A stretch of 64,000 nt of DNA, taken from positions 7,145,001 to 7,209,000 of the forward strand of contig NZ_CP025394.1 of assembly GCF_002943525.1 (NCBI RefSeq), read 5' to 3'. This document shows positions 60,397 to 64,000 of this stretch, in pieces. The notes beneath the pieces are model-generated. The model saw only the letters and a program-made list of their open reading frames with translations, searched no databases and was not told the DNA's origin. Made by a program: the position numbers and the translations under genes. The stretch's first letter is position 1. Every line of letters begins with the position of its first letter. This DNA comes from Kitasatospora sp. MMS16-BH015. GTDB lineage: Bacteria; Actinomycetota; Actinomycetes; Streptomycetales; Streptomycetaceae.

Positions 60397-63114
60397 GTGC
60401 CTCGTCATGCCCGCACGCCCAAAGCGCTCCGCCTCGGCCTGGCCACCGTCCTCACTCTGGCCCTGGTCGGCCCGCTGGTCTCGGTGGCCCAGGCCGCTGA
60501 ATCCGACCCCGTCCCCGCCCTGGTGGCTGGGGACGGCACCTCCGCCCCGCAGCTGGTCACCGGCCTGGCCGACCCGGCCGCCGGCGACCCCGTCGCGGCG
60601 AGCCGCGCGTACCTGGCGGCCCATCAAGACCGCTACCGGATCGACGTCCGGCAGCTGACCGTGCTCGACACCCAGTCCACGTCCGGTGGTGGACACACCG
60701 TCAGGTTCCAGCAGACCCACGGCGGCATACCCGTGCTCGGCGCGCAGTACCTGGTGCACCTGACCGGGGAGGGGGCCGGACAGCGGGTCGTCTCGGTCGG
60801 CGGCAAGTACTTCACCGACCTCGCCGCGCCGACCACCGCCACTGCCCCGGCCGAGGTGCTGCGCGCACTGGCCCTCGGGGCGCTGAAGGGGGCGCGGGCC
60901 GGAGCCGCCGCCGAGGACCGGGGCCAGGTGGTGCTGCCCGCCGGCGCCGGTCGACTGGCGCGGCACTTCACGGTGACCGGCACCGACCAGGCCACCGGCC
61001 ACCGGCAGGCCCGCGAGGTCTACCTGGATGCCGCCACCGGCGCCGTCGCCCTGGCCTACGACACGGTGGCCCGCGTCCCGACCCCCGCCGCCGCGCGAGC
61101 CGCTTCCGCACCCGCCGGGGGCGGCGCGGTGCCCGACACCGCCACCGCGCCCGACGCGCACGGGAAGACCGTGTCGGTGAAGGTCGGCCGACTCCCCGAC
61201 GGGAACTACGAGTTCACCGACCTGACCCACTCCTCGCCGATCACCACCTACGACGCGGCCGGCGCCGACCAGTCCGTGGGCATCCCGGCGGGCAGCAAGC
61301 CGGTAAGCTCCCCGAGCCGCGCCTTCCCGGCCTCGGCCGGCACCAGCGGCGCCACCGATGCCCAGCTCAACGCCGGTCTCGTGTACGACTTCTACCACGA
61401 CCGGCTGGGCCGGGACGGGCTGGACGGCAAGGGCGGCGCGATCACCTCGGTGGTCAACGTCTCCGACGGCGGCGACCCGTACCTCAACGCCTTCTGGGAC
61501 GGGCAGAAGATGGTCTACGGCAACGGAGACGCCGCCCACTTCCCGTTCTCCGTCGCGCTCGACGTGGCCGGGCACGAGATGACCCACGGAGTCATCCAGC
61601 ACACCGCCGACTTCGTCGACTACGGGCAGCCCGGCGCGCTGAACGAGGCGCTGGCCGACTACTTCGGCAACGCCATCGAGGTCACCGCCCGGGGCGTGTC
61701 GATGACCGACCCGCAGGCCGCGCTGCTCGGCGAGAGCCTCTGCCGCACCGGCACCCCGGAGACCTGCGCGACCCGCCGGATGGACGACCACCGCACCATG
61801 GCGGAGGACTACCTGGGGGTGGGGGCCGACGTGGACAGCGGCGGGGCGCACCTCAACTCCACCATCGTCAGCGGCGCGCTCTGGGACATCCGCCGCACCC
61901 TGGACCCGCTCACCGCCGACCGGGTGGTCTACCGGGCGCTCTCCGGCTACCTCACCCCGCTGGACGACTTCGTGGCCGCGCGGGCCGCCGTGCTCGCGGC
62001 CGGCCAGGAACTCGGGCTCACCCGGGCCCAACTCAAGTCGGTGGCAGCCGCCTTCGACGCGCACGGGATCAAGGCCGGCTGGCAGAAGAGGATCGGGGTG
62101 GACAGCCGGCTGCTACTGGGCGACGTCTCCGCCTCGGTCGCTCCGGCCGTGGCCGACGGCCGCTGGGTGATGGCCAACGTGGCGGGCGGCAAGGGCAATT
62201 CGGCCGTCTACACCGGTTCCACCGCCGCCGCCGGCACCCCGCTGAAGCTGAGCCCGGACGACGGTCGGACGCACAACTCCCCGGCCACCGACGGCACCAC
62301 CGCCGCCTGGCTGGCCGTGGGGACGGACGCCCAGGGCAAGTGGGGGATGTCGGTGCTGGCCGCCCCGACGGCCGGCGGCCCGGTCCGCACGCTGTTCAGC
62401 TCGGCGAACCAGGAGCCCGGCGGGATCCAGGTGTCCGGCGGCGACGTGGCCTTCACGGTGACGGACTTCGCCACCGGCCACAAGCGGGTGCAGCTCTCCC
62501 GTGCCGGCGGACCGGCAGTGGAGCTCCCGCTCCCCGACGGCCACCGGCCGGAAGGGCTGACTTTCAAGAACGGACTGCTCGGCTGGGTCGAGTCCTGGGC
62601 GGCCGGCGCCGGGCAGGTCTACGCGCCGACGGTCTACTCCGTGGCCACCGGCAAGGTGACCGCCCGGTACGTGCTGGGCAACGCGGACGGCAGCGGCAAG
62701 GTGATGGCGGAGAGCACCCTGCTCGCCGGCGGGCGACTGCTCTGGACGGAGCGGCAGCTCGACGGCGAGCACCGCGCCTCGGTCCGCTCGGGTGCGGTGG
62801 ACGGCTCGGGCACGACCAGCCTGCTGGCGGCGGACTCCCCGCTGGCCACCCAGCTCAACAGCCTGGTGGCCTCCGACCGGGCGGTCACCCTGGTGGTCGG
62901 CTCCACCACCAAGCCCACCGCGGGCTGGTCCAACGCCGCCCTGCCCAAGCTCTGGCAGCTGCCGATCACCGGTGGCGCCCCCGTACGGGTCTCCTGCAAC
63001 CGGGGCAGTCAGGAGGCGCCCGCCGCCGCCCAGGGCAGCAAGCTCCTCTGGCTCGACTCCACCGCCGGCCGCACCGACCTGGTGACCAGGACGAAGGCGG
63101 CCGGCACCTGCTGA
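60397..63114 (+). CDS. Secreted M4 (thermolysin-type) metallopeptidase with long C-terminal region
   Basis: A 905-residue exported enzyme. Signal peptide 1 to about 34 (ending AQA), an FTP/PepSY-type propeptide (about 40-215), then the M4 domain with H393-EMTH-397 and the third ligand Glu417 in ALNEALADYFGN; HLNSTIVSGALWDIRR holds the catalytic His. Residues about 575-905 are a beta-rich region with repeating units (DGRWVMANV, DGTTAAWLAV, GGDVAFTV, GGRLLWTER) that look like a propeller. GTG 60397 with GGGAGG upstream. Confidence 0.93.
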   Translation: MPRHARTPKALRLGLATVLTLALVGPLVSVAQAAESDPVPALVAGDGTSAPQLVTGLADPAAGDPVAASRAYLAAHQDRYRIDVRQLTVLDTQSTSGGGHTVRFQQTHGGIPVLGAQYLVHLTGEGAGQRVVSVGGKYFTDLAAPTTATAPAEVLRALALGALKGARAGAAAEDRGQVVLPAGAGRLARHFTVTGTDQATGHRQAREVYLDAATGAVALAYDTVARVPTPAAARAASAPAGGGAVPDTATAPDAHGKTVSVKVGRLPDGNYEFTDLTHSSPITTYDAAGADQSVGIPAGSKPVSSPSRAFPASAGTSGATDAQLNAGLVYDFYHDRLGRDGLDGKGGAITSVVNVSDGGDPYLNAFWDGQKMVYGNGDAAHFPFSVALDVAGHEMTHGVIQHTADFVDYGQPGALNEALADYFGNAIEVTARGVSMTDPQAALLGESLCRTGTPETCATRRMDDHRTMAEDYLGVGADVDSGGAHLNSTIVSGALWDIRRTLDPLTADRVVYRALSGYLTPLDDFVAARAAVLAAGQELGLTRAQLKSVAAAFDAHGIKAGWQKRIGVDSRLLLGDVSASVAPAVADGRWVMANVAGGKGNSAVYTGSTAAAGTPLKLSPDDGRTHNSPATDGTTAAWLAVGTDAQGKWGMSVLAAPTAGGPVRTLFSSANQEPGGIQVSGGDVAFTVTDFATGHKRVQLSRAGGPAVELPLPDGHRPEGLTFKNGLLGWVESWAAGAGQVYAPTVYSVATGKVTARYVLGNADGSGKVMAESTLLAGGRLLWTERQLDGEHRASVRSGAVDGSGTTSLLAADSPLATQLNSLVASDRAVTLVVGSTTKPTAGWSNAALPKLWQLPITGGAPVRVSCNRGSQEAPAAAQGSKLLWLDSTAGRTDLVTRTKAAGTC

Positions 63115-63127
63115 CCGGAAACACCGA

Positions 63128-63161
63128 AGCCGGCCGGTCAGCCTCCGCTGACCGGCCGGCT
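63128..63161. terminator. Bidirectional hairpin terminator
   Basis: A perfect 15-bp stem (AGCCGGCCGGTCAGC with its complement) and a CTCC loop, between convergent M4 peptidase (stop 63114) and fumarylacetoacetase (stop 63170). Confidence 0.85.
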
Positions 63162-63169
63162 CGCACCGG

Positions 63170-64000
63170 CTACGGGACGATGCGGCCCGTCACCTCGCCG
63201 AAGCCGATCACGGTGCCGTTCGGGCCCGGGGCGGTGGCGGAGATGGTGACCTCGTCCTCGTTCTCCAGGAAGGTGCGGGTGGTGCCGTCGGGGAGCTTGA
63301 CCGGGTTCTCGCCGTTCCAGGTGAGCTCGATCAGGGCGCCGCGGGTCTCCACCTCGGGGCCGCTGACCGTGCCGGAGGCGAACAGGTCGCCCGGGCGCAG
63401 CGAGGCGCCGTTGACGGTCATGTGGGCGAGCTGCTGGGCGGCGGTCCAGTACATGCCGGCGAACGGGGGGCGGGAGATGAGGTGCCCGTTGAGGCGGACC
63501 TCCATCGAGATGTCCAGGCCCCAGGGCTCGCCCTCGCGGTCGTCCAGGTAGGGCAGCGGCTCCACGTCGCGGGCCGGCGGGGTGACCCGGGCCGATTCCA
63601 GGGCCTCCAGCGGCACGACCCAGGGGGAGACGGAGGTGGCGAAGGACTTGCCGAGGAAGGGGCCGAGCGGCACGTACTCCCAGGCCTGGATGTCGCGGGC
63701 CGACCAGTCGTTGAGCAGCAGCACGCCGAACACGTGCTCCCGGAAGGCCTCCAGCGGCACCGAGCTGCCGAGCCGGGTGCCGGCGCCGACCACGAAGCCG
63801 ACCTCGGCCTCGATGTCCAGGCGGCGGGACGGGCCGAAGGAGGGGGTGGCGTCGGTCGGGGCCTTGCGCTGGCCGTGCGGGCGCACCACCGGGGTGCCGG
63901 AGACCACCACGGTGCCGGCCCGGCCGTGGTAACCGATCGGCAGGTGCTTCCAGTTGGGGGTCAGCGGCTCGGTGCCGGGGCGGAAGATCCGGCCCAGGTT
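63170..64000 (-). CDS. Fumarylacetoacetase, 3' part (5' end outside the window)
   Basis: The last 276 codons. YHGRAGTVVVSG, EVGFVVGAGTRLGS (metal ligand Glu), GVLLLNDWSARDIQAWEYVPLGPFLGKSFATSVSPWVVPL and GDLFASGTVSGPE are fumarylacetoacetate hydrolase motifs; the N-terminal SH3-like domain is off the edge. It cleaves fumarylacetoacetate to fumarate and acetoacetate, the last step of tyrosine breakdown. Ends in a shared terminator. Confidence 0.96.
   Translation of the reverse strand, partial: NLGRIFRPGTEPLTPNWKHLPIGYHGRAGTVVVSGTPVVRPHGQRKAPTDATPSFGPSRRLDIEAEVGFVVGAGTRLGSSVPLEAFREHVFGVLLLNDWSARDIQAWEYVPLGPFLGKSFATSVSPWVVPLEALESARVTPPARDVEPLPYLDDREGEPWGLDISMEVRLNGHLISRPPFAGMYWTAAQQLAHMTVNGASLRPGDLFASGTVSGPEVETRGALIELTWNGENPVKLPDGTTRTFLENEDEVTISATAPGPNGTVIGFGEVTGRIVP

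Overview
The window is about 72-75% G+C by eye, with codon third positions almost all G or C, GTG/TTG starts next to GGAGG-type ribosome sites, many secreted hydrolases, a c-di-AMP riboswitch ahead of a cell-wall peptidase, and a sugar ABC operon without its own ATPase. This is the profile of an actinomycete of the Streptomyces/Kitasatospora group; the genus cannot be fixed from the sequence alone. No rRNA, tRNA, CRISPR array or replication origin was seen.

Layout. 0-5.2 kb: a drug exporter behind CsoR/CstR-like palindromes, a BlaI-type repressor with its M56 membrane peptidase, a secreted NlpC/P60 peptidase and an APH-type kinase. 5.3-13.8 kb: a compact gene set (cytochrome P450, divergent from Nudix hydrolase, class II DxDD terpene cyclase, second P450, acyl carrier protein, ketosynthase, WS/DGAT-type acyltransferase) that reads as a small terpenoid-acyl ester pathway. 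This is the best candidate for an undescribed system here. 13.8-19.2 kb: ABM protein, M9 collagenase, secreted Ca-dependent PI-PLC, Fpg/Nei glycosylase. 19.2-20.7 kb: a dispersed inverted-repeat element next to an IS30-family element that cuts into the 3' end of a MocR regulator gene. 20.5-27.4 kb: MocR and EamA exporter with overlapping leaderless starts, an orphan sugar-binding lipoprotein, a cupin, a second EamA exporter and a lipase-maturation-factor-like membrane protein. 27.5-32.8 kb: accessory region with an acidic low-complexity protein, unrecognised proteins, an SMI1/KNR4 protein and a broken methyltransferase.

32.9-39 kb: MFS/TetR pair with an operator over the MFS promoter, an IS5-family element sitting exactly on the stop codon of a MarR gene, then four 26-bp tandem repeats and a divergent MFS plus aldo/keto reductase. 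39-51.3 kb: riboswitch-controlled M23 peptidase, EI24 membrane protein, a leaderless P450, a GNAT-AAA ATPase fusion, a second orphan sugar-binding protein, FAD-dependent and flavodoxin-like proteins, a GH16 glucanase and a two-RCK membrane protein. 51.3-64 kb: a second copy of the inverted-repeat element, enoyl-CoA hydratase, class V aminotransferase, TerD protein, 3-hydroxyisobutyryl-CoA hydrolase, a sugar ABC operon with an intercistronic hairpin, a small membrane protein, a secreted M4 metallopeptidase and the 3' part of fumarylacetoacetase.

How the parts work together. In the 5.3-13.8 kb set, the cyclase would fold a linear prenyl diphosphate, the Nudix enzyme could strip the diphosphate, the two P450s would oxidise the skeleton, and ketosynthase plus ACP would supply an acyl group that the HHxxxDG acyltransferase esterifies to a terpene alcohol; this order is inference. 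Elsewhere, secreted enzymes (collagenase, M4 peptidase, GH16 glucanase, PI-PLC) and sugar uptake proteins fit a saprophyte that feeds on polymers. Several regulator/exporter pairs (MocR-EamA, TetR-MFS, MarR-MFS) have visible operator-like sequences.
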